64,000 nt of DNA, taken from NCBI GenBank assembly GCA_028283725.1, contig JAPWKC010000003.1:1-64000 (forward strand). Reading direction: 5' to 3'. Position 1 is the stretch's first letter. The number at the start of each line of letters is the position of its first letter. Below, in pieces: positions 27,840 through 36,553 of the stretch. The position numbers and the translations under genes are program-made. The notes below the pieces were generated by a model, which had not been told where the DNA came from, did not search any database, and saw nothing but the letters and a program-made list of their open reading frames with translations. The DNA is from Neorhizobium sp. GTDB taxonomy: Bacteria; Pseudomonadota; Alphaproteobacteria; Rhizobiales; Rhizobiaceae.

Positions 27840-28964
27840 ATGACGACGATCGATCGACCGCTGGAGATGCTGCGGCCCGCCATGGTGCGTTTCGGGGAGG
27901 GAACGATTGGCGCGCTTTGCGAGTGGATTGCGGAAAAGGGTATCAAGCGCCCCTTCATCGTATCCGATGCCTTCAATGCGACGCGCACGGATCTTTTGAA
28001 GATTTCGGGTGCGACCGTGTTCAGCAAGGTGATGCCGGAGCCGGACCTGCCCAATCTGGAAGAGGCCGTGTCCGCGGCAGAATCTGCCGATCCCGATGCG
28101 ATCATCGGTTTCGGCGGGGGCAGCGCCATGGATCTCGCCAAGCTCGTGGCCGTGATGGTCGGCTCGGGCAAGGTGTTGGGCGATATTTCCGGGCCGCATC
28201 GCGCGCCGCCGCGCAAGGTCGCGCTCGTCCAGATCCCGACGACGGCCGGCACCGGCAGCGAGGTTGGCACGCGCGCGCTGATTACAGATCCGAAGACGAT
28301 GAACAAGGTGGCGACCGAGAGCCGGCACATGCTGGCCGATCTCGCCATCGTCGATCCGGGGCTCACCGTTACCGTGCCGGCGGCGATCACTGCTGCGACC
28401 GGCGTCGATGCCATGGCGCATTGTGTCGAAGCCTTTACCAGCAAGCGGTCGCATCCGATCATCGATACCTATGCGCTGGAGGGCACCAAGCTCGTCGGCA
28501 GGTTTCTGGCGCGGGCCGTGAAAAACGGCAGCGATGTCGAGGCGCGAGCAGGGCTTTCGCTGGCAGCCTTTTACGGCGGTGTGTGTCTTGGACCGGTCAA
28601 TACGACGGCGGGACATGCTGTCTCCTATCCGCTCGGCACGCGCCACAAGATTGCCCATGGCATCGCCAATGCGCTGATCTTTCCGCATGTTCTGGCGATC
28701 AATTTCGATGCGGTGCCGGAGAAGACGAAGCTCGTCTGCGCCGCGCTCGGCTTTGCCGCCGATACGCGGGACGAGGTGTTTGCCGGCGCCTATGCCTTCT
28801 GCAAGGGGCTCGGTCTCGACATGACACTCTCGGGTCACGGCGTGCCGGAGAGCGATCTTTCGGCCATGGCGGAAGAAGCCCATGGGATCCGGCGGCTTCT
28901 CGATTTCAATCCGAAGGACCTGTCGGTCAGCGATATTCTGGCGATCTACAAGGCCGCTTACTGA
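27840..28964 (+). CDS. iron-containing alcohol dehydrogenase
   Basis: 374 residues from ATG 27840 (AGGAAA just upstream); the frame stays open another 83 codons without homology. It has the group III motifs: GFGGGSAMDLAK for NAD(P)+, IPTTAGTGSE, then metal-binding residues in DAMAHCVEAF, GPVNTTAGHAVSYPLG and HKIAHG. The family oxidises alcohols or reduces aldehydes; in lyase operons it usually handles the aldehyde product. It is divergent from the DapA-family operon, sharing its control region. Confidence 0.92.
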   Translation: MTTIDRPLEMLRPAMVRFGEGTIGALCEWIAEKGIKRPFIVSDAFNATRTDLLKISGATVFSKVMPEPDLPNLEEAVSAAESADPDAIIGFGGGSAMDLAKLVAVMVGSGKVLGDISGPHRAPPRKVALVQIPTTAGTGSEVGTRALITDPKTMNKVATESRHMLADLAIVDPGLTVTVPAAITAATGVDAMAHCVEAFTSKRSHPIIDTYALEGTKLVGRFLARAVKNGSDVEARAGLSLAAFYGGVCLGPVNTTAGHAVSYPLGTRHKIAHGIANALIFPHVLAINFDAVPEKTKLVCAALGFAADTRDEVFAGAYAFCKGLGLDMTLSGHGVPESDLSAMAEEAHGIRRLLDFNPKDLSVSDILAIYKAAY

Positions 28965-29235
28965 GGGTTTGCGGTTTTCACGTTTGCGGGCGGGCTCGGT
29001 TTTCGGATCGGGTCCGCCTTTTTCGTTGGCGTGCACCTTGGCATGCTCTGCGCGACACGCCGGTTACCTTGATCGTCTGTCCTTGGATGCGATGGCCGGT
29101 GTCACCGTGATCAACCCCTTCGATCCTCGCGCATAGCGGCTCCCATGACAAAAGCCCGGCCGGCGTTATGCCAACCGGGCTCTCCCCATTCCGCCGTCGT
29201 GTTTTCCCGTCACGCCGGCAAATGATGTCGATCGT
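28965..29235. other. intergenic with terminator
   Basis: 271 nt between the alcohol dehydrogenase (+) and the end of the ABC operon (-). Apart from the terminator at 29148-29181 I see nothing in it. Confidence 0.6.
29148..29181 (-). terminator. terminator of the dipeptide-type ABC operon
   Basis: On the minus strand AGCCCGGTTGGC, an ATAAC loop and GCCGGCCGGGCT form a 12-bp stem with two mismatches, followed by TTTTGTC. It lies 55 nt past the stop of the ATP-binding gene, consistent with a factor-independent terminator. Confidence 0.7.
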
Positions 29236-30855
29236 TTACGCCGGCAAGGCCTCGCGCTCCTGCCGTCTCGTATGCTGCACTTCCGGGTCCGGATCGAGGC
29301 CGGCGGCCAGCAGGCGGCGGGTGTAATCCTGTTTCGGATTGCCGAAGATTTCGCGGGCTGTGCCAATCTCGACGATCTCGCCGGATTTCATCACCATGAC
29401 ATGGTCGGCGAAATCGCGCACGACGGGCAGGTCATGGGCGATGAAGATGAAGGCGATCTTCAATTCCTGCCGCAGTTTGTCGAGAAGCGCGATGACCTGC
29501 GCCTGGATCGAGACGTCGAGCGCCGAGACAGCCTCGTCGCAGATGATCAGTTGCGGTTCGAGCGCAAGCGCGCGGGCAATGGCGATACGCTGGCGCTGGC
29601 CGCCGGAGAACTGGTGCGGGTAGCGTTTGGCGTGCTCGGGCGACAGGCCGACCTGCGCCAAAAGCTCATGCACGCGTTCCTTCCACTTGGGTTTCGGCAG
29701 GATTTCCGGGTGGATGACCCAGGCCTCGGAAATCAGGTCATAGACCGACATACGCGGGTTGAGCGATTGGGTCGGGTCCTGAAACACCATCTGGATCTGC
29801 CGGCGCAGGCCGTAAAGCTCCTTGCGCGGCATGGAGATGAGGTCGCGGCCCTTCCAGAAGGCTTCGCCGCTATCGGCTTCCTCGAGCCTCAGGAGGCAGC
29901 GGGCGACGGTGGATTTGCCCGAGCCGCTTTCGCCGACGACGGCCAGCGTCTCGCCCGGCTGGAGGTTGAAGGAAACGCCCTTCAGCGCCTTGAAGGCACC
30001 ATAGGTCTTGACCAGCTGCTTGACTTCCAAGAGCGGTTTTCCGGCACCTTGCGGATCGTGGATCGCACCCTTGCCGGGGGCGGCGCCGATCAGCTTCTTC
30101 GTGTAGGGGTGCTGCGGGTTGTGGTAAACCTCCTGCGGCGTTCCGGTCTCGACGATCTCGCCTGAATTCATCACCACCACGCGGTCCGCCACCTCGGCGA
30201 CGACGCCGAGATCGTGGGTGATGAGAAGCAGACCCATGCCCGTCTCACGCTGCAACTCGGCGAGTAGCGCCAGAACCTCGGCCTGAACCGTGACGTCGAG
30301 CGCTGTCGTCGGCTCGTCGGCAATGACGATATCCGGCTTCATGGCGAGCGCCATGGCAATCATCACGCGCTGGCGCTGGCCGCCGGAAAACTGGTGCGGA
30401 TATTTATGCATCGCCGCTTCCGGCTGCGGCAGGCCAACGCGGGTGAAGAGTTCCAGCGCGCGCTTTTCAGCCGCGGCCTTGTCGATGCCGTGGATGCGCA
30501 TGGTCTCGATCAGCTGCCAGCCGACGGTGTAGACCGGGTTCAGATGGCCGAGCGGATCCTGAAAGATCATCGCGATGCGCCGGCCGTTGATGGCGCGGCG
30601 CTCTGATGTCGGCATGGTCAGCAGGTTCCTGCCCTCGAACAGGACTTCGCCGGAGGTGATCTCGCCGGGCGGCATGTCGATCAGGTTCATGATGGCGGAT
30701 GCAGAGACGGATTTGCCCGAGCCGCTTTCGCCGAGGATCGCCAGCGTTTCGCCGCGATCCAGATGCCAGCTGATATTGCGCACGGCTTTGACGATGCCAC
30801 CGGCGGTATGGAACTGGACGGAGAGATTTTTGACGTCGAGAAGATGCTCAGCCAT
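29236..30855 (-). CDS. dipeptide/oligopeptide ABC transporter, fused ATP-binding protein (DppD-DppF type)
   Basis: 539 residues holding two complete nucleotide-binding domains. The first (about 5-255) has [16 protein letters not shown] and DEPTTALD; the second (about 285-530) has [16 protein letters not shown] and the DppF-type CDEAVSALD. ATG 30855 overlaps the permease stop by 8 nt; the open frame further upstream lies inside the permease. It energises import by the two membrane proteins encoded upstream. Last gene of SBP-permease-permease-ATPase, followed by a terminator. Confidence 0.93.
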   Translation of the reverse strand: MAEHLLDVKNLSVQFHTAGGIVKAVRNISWHLDRGETLAILGESGSGKSVSASAIMNLIDMPPGEITSGEVLFEGRNLLTMPTSERRAINGRRIAMIFQDPLGHLNPVYTVGWQLIETMRIHGIDKAAAEKRALELFTRVGLPQPEAAMHKYPHQFSGGQRQRVMIAMALAMKPDIVIADEPTTALDVTVQAEVLALLAELQRETGMGLLLITHDLGVVAEVADRVVVMNSGEIVETGTPQEVYHNPQHPYTKKLIGAAPGKGAIHDPQGAGKPLLEVKQLVKTYGAFKALKGVSFNLQPGETLAVVGESGSGKSTVARCLLRLEEADSGEAFWKGRDLISMPRKELYGLRRQIQMVFQDPTQSLNPRMSVYDLISEAWVIHPEILPKPKWKERVHELLAQVGLSPEHAKRYPHQFSGGQRQRIAIARALALEPQLIICDEAVSALDVSIQAQVIALLDKLRQELKIAFIFIAHDLPVVRDFADHVMVMKSGEIVEIGTAREIFGNPKQDYTRRLLAAGLDPDPEVQHTRRQEREALPA

Positions 30856-31798
30856 TGGCCTTTGCTCCCTTCCTGTTGATTTCGAGGCGCCAGCGCTGAG
30901 CCGGGTCGAGTGCGACACGCAGCCAGTTGGACAGAAGATTGAGCGACATGGTGGTCAAGATGATCGCCAGACCCGGCCAGAAGGCCAGCCACCAGGCGGT
31001 CGCCAGATACTGCTTGCCCTGGCTCACCATCAGGCCCCAGGTGATTTCCGGCGGCTGGATGCCGATGCCGAGGAAGGAGAGCGAGCTCTCCGCCAGCATG
31101 ACGAAGGCGAAGTCGAGGGTCGCAATCGTCACCAGCGTCGGGATGACCATCGGCAGGATGTGGCGAAAGACGATGCGGGTGGATGACGCGCCCATGACCT
31201 CGGCCGCCTCGACGAACATCCGCTGGCGGATTTCGAGCACCTCGGCGCGGGTTGTGCGCAGATAGACCGGGATGCGGGTGACGGCGAGGACGATGATCAG
31301 ATTGCCGACCGACGGGGCCAGAATGTAGAGCACGATGACGGCCAGAAGCAGCGACGGGAAGGACATGATGACGTCCGCCAGCCGCATGATGATGTTGCTG
31401 ACGCGGGCCGAAGAATAGCCGGCGACGAGGCCGAGAAGCGCACCGATGACAGAGGAACAGACGACGGCGCCGGCGGCGATCATCATCGTGTTCTGGGCGG
31501 CGACCACGACGCGCGGCAGGAGCGGGCGGCCGAGCGCATCCGACCCCATAACGTAGAGCCAGCCTTGCGTGATGACGAAGGGCGGGCCGTTTCGACCGCG
31601 CAGGTTCTGGTGCAGCGCCGCGTCGCCCATCAGCATTGGGCCGAAAATGGCGCAGAGCACGATCAGGATGAGGAAGAGCGCGGCGAAAAAGGCGAACTTG
31701 TCGCGCCACAGCATGCCGATGACCTTGGTAAAGCCGCTCGGCTCCTTTTCGATGGTCGTCTTGGTGGTGGTTTCGGGAAAAGTCTGTGTCATCGTCAT
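30848..31798 (-). CDS. dipeptide-type ABC transporter permease (DppC-like)
   Basis: 316 residues from ATG 31798. It has an N-terminal membrane segment (about 29-52) with the OppC-type region, the MGSDALGRPLLPR motif, then five more segments and the EAA loop (EVMGASSTRIVFRHILP), which contacts the ATPase. With the DppB-like partner it forms the channel for substrate delivered by the binding protein at 32782-34302. The substrate could be a short peptide, an opine-like or sugar-acid conjugate; peptide-family importers are often repurposed. Confidence 0.93.
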   Translation of the reverse strand: MTMTQTFPETTTKTTIEKEPSGFTKVIGMLWRDKFAFFAALFLILIVLCAIFGPMLMGDAALHQNLRGRNGPPFVITQGWLYVMGSDALGRPLLPRVVVAAQNTMMIAAGAVVCSSVIGALLGLVAGYSSARVSNIIMRLADVIMSFPSLLLAVIVLYILAPSVGNLIIVLAVTRIPVYLRTTRAEVLEIRQRMFVEAAEVMGASSTRIVFRHILPMVIPTLVTIATLDFAFVMLAESSLSFLGIGIQPPEITWGLMVSQGKQYLATAWWLAFWPGLAIILTTMSLNLLSNWLRVALDPAQRWRLEINRKGAKANG

Positions 31799-31802
31799 GG
31801 CC

Positions 31803-32718
31803 TTAGGTCCGGACGCGCGGATCGAGGATCGCATAGGCGATATCGATCAGGATGTTCATGACGAAGATGGCCAGTGCAGTGACCATGATCGCAGCGAGGA
31901 TGACGTTGAAGTCGCGTTGGAGAATGCTGTCGATCATCAGCTTGCCGACGCCGGGGAAGCCGAAGATGGTCTCGATGACGACGGCGCCGTTCAGCATGGC
32001 TGGCAGCCTGGTCGCCGATGACGGTGATGACCGGCAGCATGGCGTTGCGCAGCGTATGGATAAAGATGATCGACAGGTTGCCGACGCCCTTGGCGCGGGC
32101 GGTCTTGACATAGAGCGAGCCGAAGGACTGGAGCATCGAGCCGCGGACGATCTGCAATATGAGGCCGAAGGGGCGGATGAAGAGGACGGATATCGGCAGG
32201 ATCCAGTGCCAGACCGTGCCGGTGCCGGAGGTGGGCAGCCAGGCGAGGTTGACGGCAAAAATGACGATGGCGACGATCGCGACCCAGAAATCCGGAGCCG
32301 ACGCGCCGATCAGGGAAACGAGCGAGGCGAAGCGATCGAAAATGCCGCCGGGCTTGTAGGCCGCAAGCGAGCCGATGACGATGGCGGCAACCGTGACCAG
32401 AACCGTGGTGATCGCAGCCAGCTGGAATGTCCAGGCGAAGCCTTCGATGACGACGTCGATCGCAGGCCGCGCCTGACGCAGCGACTGGCCGAAATCGAGA
32501 TGCAGGAGATCCCAGACATAACGGCCGAACTGGACGATGACGGGATCGTTCAGACCGTGCTGCTCGCGGAAATTATCCAGCATCTGCTGCGTGGCTTCCG
32601 CCGGCAGGAACAGGGCTGCCGGATCGCCTGTCAGTCGCGACAGGAAGAATACCGCCACGATCAGGACCGCGAGCGAAAAAAAGCTCGAAAGAATACGGCC
32701 GAAAATCAGTTTTCGCAT
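31803..32718 (-). pseudogene. dipeptide-type ABC transporter permease (DppB-like), +1 frameshift
   Basis: From ATG 32718 (GAGGAGA upstream) the frame reads a normal DppB N-terminus through LPVITVIGDQ, then breaks. Removing one C at 32007-32008 restores LPAMLNGAVVIETIFGFPGVG and the conserved ending ILDPRVRT, giving 304 residues. All other genes of the operon are intact, so loss of this one permease would silence the whole importer. That makes a base-calling error plausible. As written, the product would lack its last one or two membrane segments. Confidence 0.88.
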
Positions 32719-32781
32719 TGCCTTCTCCTCATGCAACGAGGCGCGGCGTGTCTTTTGCCGCGCCTGCTGATTGTGCGGGGC

Positions 32782-34302
32782 TTACTTGAAGCCGATCTGG
32801 GACAGCTGCAGCTGGCCGTTGGTGGCGATCGTCGGCGTGAACGTGACGCGATCGTTGATACGGGCGAAGCTCACCTGATTGAACAGAAGGATATCGGGCA
32901 CGACATCGTTGTTCAGATAGGCGATCAGGTCCGACCACTTCTTGGCGCGGTCGTCGCCGGTGGCAGCCGTCGCGTCGTCGATCATCTTGTCGACCTTCGG
33001 GTCCGAGAAACCGGACTGCGGGCCCTTGCTGTCATACTTGAAGAACATCGAGAAGACCGGGTCGCCACGGGCATTGTCGTGCTGGGCGCCGACGAGCTGG
33101 GCGTTACGGTCCGGCGAGTAAGGCTTCGAGTAGAGATGCTCGAACTCGGCGACTTCATACATCTGCAGATCGACATTGAGCCCGACATCGTTGAGCATGC
33201 CCTGGATCGCTTCCATCACTTCCAGAACGTTCGGGAAGAGGTTGGTGCGGCCGATGATCGAGATCTTGGCACTGGTATCGACACCTGCGGCCTTGGCTTC
33301 CGCGATCAGCTTCTTGGCCTTGTCGGGATCGAAAGGCCAGGGCTTGATGTCCTTGTTGAAGCCGAGCGTGGTTGGGGGCACGACGGCGGTGGCCAGCGTC
33401 GTTTCGGCCGGCACGATGCTGCCGACGAAGGCGCTGCGGTCGATCGCAAGGTTCAGCGCCTCACGGATGCGCTTGTCCTGCAGCGGCGGCTTGCCCTGGT
33501 CGATCCGCAGGTAGAAGACTTCCGAATTCGGATAGGCGTGGTCGGTCTTCTTGTTGGTGGCGTCGGTGACGGAGATCGCCGGCGCGATATCGGCTTCGCC
33601 CGTCTGCACCATGGCGGCGGCAACGGCCGGGTCGGAGCGGAAGACGTATGTCGCCTTGGCAACCTGCGGCTTGTCGCCCCAATAGTCGTCACGACGCTCC
33701 AGGACGACATTCTGCCCGACATTCCAGGCCGTCATCTTGTAAGGGCCGGTGCCGATGGGCTTGCGGGTGAATTCCATCGGCGTCGTCTTCGGCACGATGG
33801 TGACGATCGACATCAGAAGCGGAAGGATCGGCTGGGCAGGATCGCCGGTAATATCGATCGTATTGGCATCGACGACCTTGGTGGAAACCTTGGTATTGCC
33901 GAAATAACGCGGCGTTTCGCAGCTGAGCTTCGGGCTCATGGCGCGTTCGATGGAATATTTCACGTCGTCTGCGGTGAAATCCGAGCCGTCGGAGAATTTG
34001 ACACCCTTGTGCAGGTGGAAACGCCAGGTCTTGGCGTCGACCTGTTCCCACTTGTCGGCAAGGCGCGGCATCAGCCCCTTGTTGTTGGCGACGTCGAATT
34101 CGGTCAGCGTCTCGTTGATGTTTTCAAGCAGGATGCGGCCGATATTGGAGCGCGTGGACATGCACGGCTCCATCAGGTCCACACCTTCGCCAAGCACGAT
34201 GGTGACGTCCTTGCCCTTTGCAGCCTGAGCATAAGCTGCGGGCATGCCGGCATGGACGATGCCTGCAAGAGCGACGCCCAATGTCAACAATTTGCGTTTC
34301 AT
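32782..34302 (-). CDS. periplasmic binding protein, SBP family 5 (dipeptide type)
   Basis: 506 residues with a Sec signal peptide (MKRKLLTLGVALAGIVHAGMPAAYAQA, split here for reading: cleavage after AYA near 25). The mature part has the family 5 landmarks LADKWEQVDAKTWRFHLH, VKFSDGSDFTADDV and the C-terminal DAKTWRF-type dipeptide fold. It captures substrate in the periplasm for the two permeases that follow 63 nt downstream. First gene of the operon; its leader contains the element at 34618-34640. The ligand is unknown; the enzymes around it point to a sugar acid or sialic-acid-like compound rather than a plain dipeptide. Confidence 0.92.
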   Translation of the reverse strand: MKRKLLTLGVALAGIVHAGMPAAYAQAAKGKDVTIVLGEGVDLMEPCMSTRSNIGRILLENINETLTEFDVANNKGLMPRLADKWEQVDAKTWRFHLHKGVKFSDGSDFTADDVKYSIERAMSPKLSCETPRYFGNTKVSTKVVDANTIDITGDPAQPILPLLMSIVTIVPKTTPMEFTRKPIGTGPYKMTAWNVGQNVVLERRDDYWGDKPQVAKATYVFRSDPAVAAAMVQTGEADIAPAISVTDATNKKTDHAYPNSEVFYLRIDQGKPPLQDKRIREALNLAIDRSAFVGSIVPAETTLATAVVPPTTLGFNKDIKPWPFDPDKAKKLIAEAKAAGVDTSAKISIIGRTNLFPNVLEVMEAIQGMLNDVGLNVDLQMYEVAEFEHLYSKPYSPDRNAQLVGAQHDNARGDPVFSMFFKYDSKGPQSGFSDPKVDKMIDDATAATGDDRAKKWSDLIAYLNNDVVPDILLFNQVSFARINDRVTFTPTIATNGQLQLSQIGFK

Positions 34303-34617
34303 AGTGATCCTCCCTGATCACGACGGTTGAAAGGTTCATTCCGTCCGGCGCTTCGGCTCTCGCTTCCTCGCCGGAAAAATCCGTCTGCCCCGGTCACGAC
34401 GCTCCCGGCGCCGTGTGCATGCTGTCGGAGGAGGGAATGGCGGCGTTTCGGGATCCATCCCGAGGCCTGAACCTCGACGTGATCATGGTCGCCGACAGCA
34501 TCCAGGGCGGGTGCGCGGCCTTTACCATTTCACATCATCGGTTCCATGCTGATCCTCCGTCCTGTCAGGGCGCCTCCACGCCTTGAACGTGGTGCAGATT
34601 GACGTCTTTTGCCTCAA

Positions 34618-34640
34618 CATGTCAACTGGTAACATGAAAA
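34618..34640. promoter_or_regulatory. candidate operator, ABC operon side
   Basis: CATGT (34618-34622) and ACATG (34632-34636) form an inverted repeat around CAACTGGTA. Read on the minus strand it gives TTTTCATGTTACCAGTTGAC, which closely resembles the element at 21955-21977 upstream of the DUF1537 kinase. About 315 nt separate it from the binding-protein start. Confidence 0.45.
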
Positions 34641-34707
34641 TGCGGTGTCACGTCGTTTCTCATGTCCAGTGACATTGGTCTTAACCCATATTTTTCAATG
34701 CTTTGTT

Positions 34708-34737
34708 TTGACATTTACGTGAGCAATCGAAAATATT
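34708..34737 (+). promoter_or_regulatory. probable sigma-70 type promoter for the BNR gene
   Basis: TTGACA at 34708-34713 is followed after 17-18 nt by AAATATT (34731-34737), a fair -35/-10 pair in an AT-rich stretch. The candidate operator at 34741-34756 would overlap the transcription start, as expected for a repressor. Confidence 0.5.
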
Positions 34738-34740
34738 TCA

Positions 34741-34756
34741 ACTTGACAACATGTAA
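34741..34756. promoter_or_regulatory. candidate operator, BNR gene side
   Basis: ACTTGACAACATGTAA reads TTACATGTTGTCAAGT on the other strand. It contains both the ACATGTT and the GTTGTCAA cores shared with the other candidate sites in this region, and sits just downstream of the proposed promoter, about 50 nt before the start codon. Confidence 0.45.
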
Positions 34757-34805
34757 AATCGAACCGAAGTTCGCCGCCAAGAAGACGACATTCTAGGAGG
34801 AAGAT

Positions 34806-36011
34806 ATGTCACCGGAGGAAATCGCAAACCGTATGGATGGAAGACTTTCGGCCAGAGGGGAGGGAAGGCTCGAGGCCTTCATACCTTCGCCGGTCATCCA
34901 GAACCATGCAGCCTTCCTGGCGTTTCTGCCCGATGGCAGCCTCGGCTGCGCATGGTTCGGCGGAACGCTCGAAGGAAAGTCGGATATTTCCATCCACATG
35001 TCGCGGCTTCTGCCGGGAGCGCAGGCCTGGAGCGATGCATCACGGATTACCGACGATCCCGATCATTCGGAGCAGAACCCGGTCATCCATAGCGCGCCGA
35101 ACGGGATTACGCTGTTCCATACGTCGCAGGTCTCGGGCAATCAGGACAGCAGTCTCGTCAAGTCGCGGCCGCTGACGCTCGACGGCGCTTGCGTGCGGTC
35201 CGGCACGTCCACGACGCTGCCGCTCGGTGCCGGCACGTTTGTTCGTGCGCCCGTCATCACGCGGAGAGACGGCGCGATGCTGCTACCGCTGTTTCTGTGC
35301 CGGGCCAAGCCGGGGACGAAGTGGAACGGCAGCCATGATACGGCGGCGCTGGCGATCAGCGACAATGGCGGCGAGACATGGCGGACGGTCGATGTGCCCA
35401 ATTCCTTCGGCTGCGTGCATATGACGATCGTGCCGCTTGGTGCCCAAGAGGGGGGACAAGACGGGGGACAAGCGGGGGGACTTGAGGGCGATCAGGAGAT
35501 GGCCGCCTTCTTCCGCCGAAGGCAGGCGGATTTCGTCTACCGAACGGAAAGCCACGATGGCGGCGAGACATGGAGCGTGCCCGTTGCGACCGACGTTCCC
35601 AACAACAATTCGTCGATCAATGCGATCCGTTTGAAGGACGGACGGATCGCGCTTCTCTCCAACCCCGTCTCGGCTGCAACCTCTGCCGATCGCCGCGCCT
35701 CGCTCTATGACGAACTCGGCGAAGACGATGACCGGCCGGATTCGGATGGCGGAATTGCGCCGATCTGGGGCGTGCCGCGCGCGCCGCTGACGCTCTGCTT
35801 CTCCGAGGATGATGGCAAGACCTTCCCGGTCCGTAAACTTGTCGAGGATGGGCCGGGGACGTGCCTTTCCAACAATTCGATCGATGGGCACAACAAGGAA
35901 CTTTCCTATCCGGTTCTGGTCGAGGGAGAGGACGAGGCGCTGCATCTGGCCTTCACCTTTCATCGCCGGGCAATCAAATATGTGCGGCTGGAAAAGAGCT
36001 GGCGGCCCTGA
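34806..36011 (+). CDS. BNR/sialidase-fold protein, cytoplasmic
   Basis: 401 residues, six-bladed propeller type. Asp-box repeats are visible as SDNGGETW, SHDGGETW and SEDDGKTF, and the N-terminal blade has GCAWFGGTLEGKSDISI, typical of BNR_2 proteins. AGGAGGA precedes ATG 34806. There is no signal peptide or membrane segment, so it acts inside the cell on an imported compound. Known relatives include sialidases and uncharacterised glycoside-related enzymes; sialidase activity is not proven. A 12-bp tandem repeat at 35451-35486 inserts a Gly-Gln-rich loop (GGQDGGQAGGLEG) near residue 217. It is divergent from the ABC importer. Confidence 0.82.
   Translation: MSPEEIANRMDGRLSARGEGRLEAFIPSPVIQNHAAFLAFLPDGSLGCAWFGGTLEGKSDISIHMSRLLPGAQAWSDASRITDDPDHSEQNPVIHSAPNGITLFHTSQVSGNQDSSLVKSRPLTLDGACVRSGTSTTLPLGAGTFVRAPVITRRDGAMLLPLFLCRAKPGTKWNGSHDTAALAISDNGGETWRTVDVPNSFGCVHMTIVPLGAQEGGQDGGQAGGLEGDQEMAAFFRRRQADFVYRTESHDGGETWSVPVATDVPNNNSSINAIRLKDGRIALLSNPVSAATSADRRASLYDELGEDDDRPDSDGGIAPIWGVPRAPLTLCFSEDDGKTFPVRKLVEDGPGTCLSNNSIDGHNKELSYPVLVEGEDEALHLAFTFHRRAIKYVRLEKSWRP
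35451..35486. repeat. 12-bp tandem repeat inside the BNR gene
   Basis: Three units GGGGGACAAGAC, GGGGGACAAGCG and GGGGGACTTGAG, with a weaker fourth just before them. In frame, they add a Gly-rich loop of about 12 residues between two propeller blades. This looks like a recent internal expansion. Confidence 0.85.
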
Positions 36012-36553
36012 TACGCACGGGGTGCGCGGCGGTTGTTGAGTGTGGCCGTGGCCGAAGGGAGGGGCGCTGCCTGTGAGACAGGTTGGTTTTCAAATCCTCC
36101 TTGGCCCACCCCTCTTCCACAGGGGGAGGGGTCAGCCAGGCAACGCCGCCGGGGCTCCACCCGTGCATGCCGGTGCGCATGCGCGCTTCGATCCTGCTGA
36201 TGGGGTTGACCTCTGTTAGGCTCGCAGGCGGGAGGAGGGGCTAAAATGGGCGCTGCAGGGATTGGGCCATGTGGCCGATAGGGCGTGGTTGCGCATCTGG
36301 TTCCGTCAAGTCGTGCATCTGGTCCTGTCCATCTCGGGACTTGCGCCTTGCGGTGATTTGCCGATCTGTGTGAAATGGAGATCCGCCTGTCCTTGCCGCC
36401 AACGGCCGGGACGGTCGGCGCCTTTCACTGCCCGGCCATGCTGCCGCGACCCGATGGTTGCCGGCCGGGCCGGGGTGGCGGAGATGATCCGCCAGATCTG
36501 ACCCGCCCGCCATGACCCGCCCTTATGCCCCAAAAGACCCGAAAGGACTTTTC
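36012..36553. other. intergenic, one GC-rich palindromic element
   Basis: 542 nt between the BNR gene and the SDR gene, both on the plus strand. It contains the inverted repeat ACCCCTC (36108-36114) and GAGGGGT (36126-36132), similar to the elements at 40797-40956. No T run follows, so termination there is uncertain. No gene is supported; a direct repeat GCATCTGGT occurs twice at about 36292 and 36315. Confidence 0.5.

Larger units (their letters stand above)
34303..34805. promoter_or_regulatory. divergent control region, ABC operon and BNR protein
   Basis: 503 nt without a gene. It holds the candidate operators at 34618-34640 and 34741-34756 and the promoter at 34708-34737. The half near the binding-protein gene (34320-34560) is GC-rich and I see nothing specific in it. 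Confidence 0.5.

Noticed and set aside
34806..36011. Secreted sialidase or virulence neuraminidase
   Set aside because: There is no signal peptide or anchor, and the neighbours are importer and catabolic genes. Sialidase activity is only one possibility for this fold.
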